Source of the DNA: Bacteroidota bacterium
GTDB taxonomy: Bacteria; Bacteroidota; Bacteroidia; Flavobacteriales; Flavobacteriaceae
Direction of reading: 5' to 3'
Assembly (NCBI GenBank): GCA_018829465.1
Contig: JAHJTN010000017.1
Location: 152,164 to 216,163, forward strand
DNA length: 64,000 bases
A model generated the notes under the pieces. That model did no database searches and was not told the origin of the DNA. It worked only from the letters and a program-made list of their open reading frames with translations. Each line of letters begins with the position of its first letter. Positions within the stretch are counted from its first letter, which is position 1. Both the position numbers and the translations under genes were made by a program. Below are positions 63,856 to 64,000 of this stretch, one piece after another.

Positions 63856-64000
63856 TGTGTGTAACCGGAAAATAACAATGTATCAAAATCGGCAATTAAG
63901 CATGTAGTGATTTCGGAAAATAAGAATGTAGTATTTTCGGAAAATAGCGATGCATGATTCAAGGACTTTGGGTTTGCCCCATGGGGCAAACCCAAAGTCC
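63856..64000. mobile_element. Probable left end of an IS21-family insertion sequence (rest off window)
   Basis: Four imperfect direct repeats of about 24 bp with the core TTCGGAAAATAAnAATGTAG begin at 63864, 63888, 63912 and 63937. IS21-family ends carry such multiple terminal repeats as transposase-binding sites, and a TGT at the outer end (63856, TGTGTAACCGG) fits. No transposase gene is in the window, so the family call is inference; the repeats are seen directly. Confidence 0.55.
63963..64000. repeat. Perfect 38-bp palindrome at the window edge
   Basis: GGACTTTGGGTTTGCCCC followed by AT and its exact reverse complement, with no mismatch over 38 bases. It may extend past the window. It lies just inside the IS-type repeats and could form a cruciform or an RNA hairpin that blocks read-through into the element. 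Confidence 0.9.

Noticed and set aside
1..64000. tRNA, rRNA and CRISPR arrays
   Set aside because: Reading for T-loop motifs, rRNA-like stretches and regularly spaced direct repeats with unique spacers showed none; a covariance-model scan was not possible here.

Overview
The window is a chromosomal segment of a Bacteroidota bacterium, almost certainly a member of the Flavobacteriia. Pointers are the low-GC DNA, promoters of the TTTG-N19-TAnnTTTG type, few Shine-Dalgarno sequences, lineage-typical families (DUF4290, DUF4442, the arginine decarboxylase/deoxyhypusine-synthase-like pair, S9 dipeptidyl peptidase, BNR/VPS10-type exported protein, metzincins of the DUF5117/DUF4953 kind) and many exported proteins with signal peptides ending in 'QAQ'. 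Most of it is ordinary chromosomal backbone; accessory material is limited to gene remnants, dispersed repeats and one insertion-sequence end.

Layout. 1-6 kb: 3' part of menD, a Tat-exported HisC-like aminotransferase, folD, a small lipoprotein and a GH13 amylase lipoprotein. 6-18.5 kb: a broken RND-pump remnant, then an apparent minus-strand operon (TonB-dependent receptor, APC permease, BNR-repeat protein), divergent from dipeptidyl peptidase IV, a POT peptide transporter and a thioredoxin-like protein. This part looks devoted to peptide and amino-acid uptake. The receptor is preceded by a promoter, a 15-residue Cys-rich leader ORF and a terminator hairpin, which together look like a cysteine-sensing attenuator. 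18.6-31 kb: aroB, speA, DHS-like, an acidic-tail protein, Crp/Fnr regulator, rhodanese, rpmE2, murA (with Asp in place of the catalytic Cys), DUF4290, DUF493, an AAA ATPase, recQ, fmt and HU. 31-49 kb: ald, tsaE, a patatin, M1 peptidase, two amidohydrolase genes, DUF4442, UPF0173, menC, DinB, ppc, an Lrp regulator and an M14 peptidase. 49-63.3 kb: HTH regulator, alpha/beta hydrolase, acyl-CoA carboxyltransferase, sugar-dehydrogenase lipoprotein, hutHU, metzincin, threonine aldolase, ychF and a second GH13 lipoprotein. The right edge (63.86-64 kb) carries four ~24-bp repeats typical of an IS21-family end and a perfect 38-bp palindrome.

Most unusual features. (1) The Cys-rich leader/attenuator at 13.64-13.82 kb. 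(2) Seven copies of a ~65-bp hairpin repeat at four loci, organised in 89-90 bp units. At every locus the start codon of the next gene sits where the next unit's ATG would fall, so the repeat appears to supply the translation-start region. Stem arms covary between copies, and one copy supplies the stop codon of recQ. (3) Copies of the palindrome TTACATTTGTAA over both divergent promoters next to a Cro/CI-type regulator gene. No tRNA, rRNA or CRISPR array was seen.
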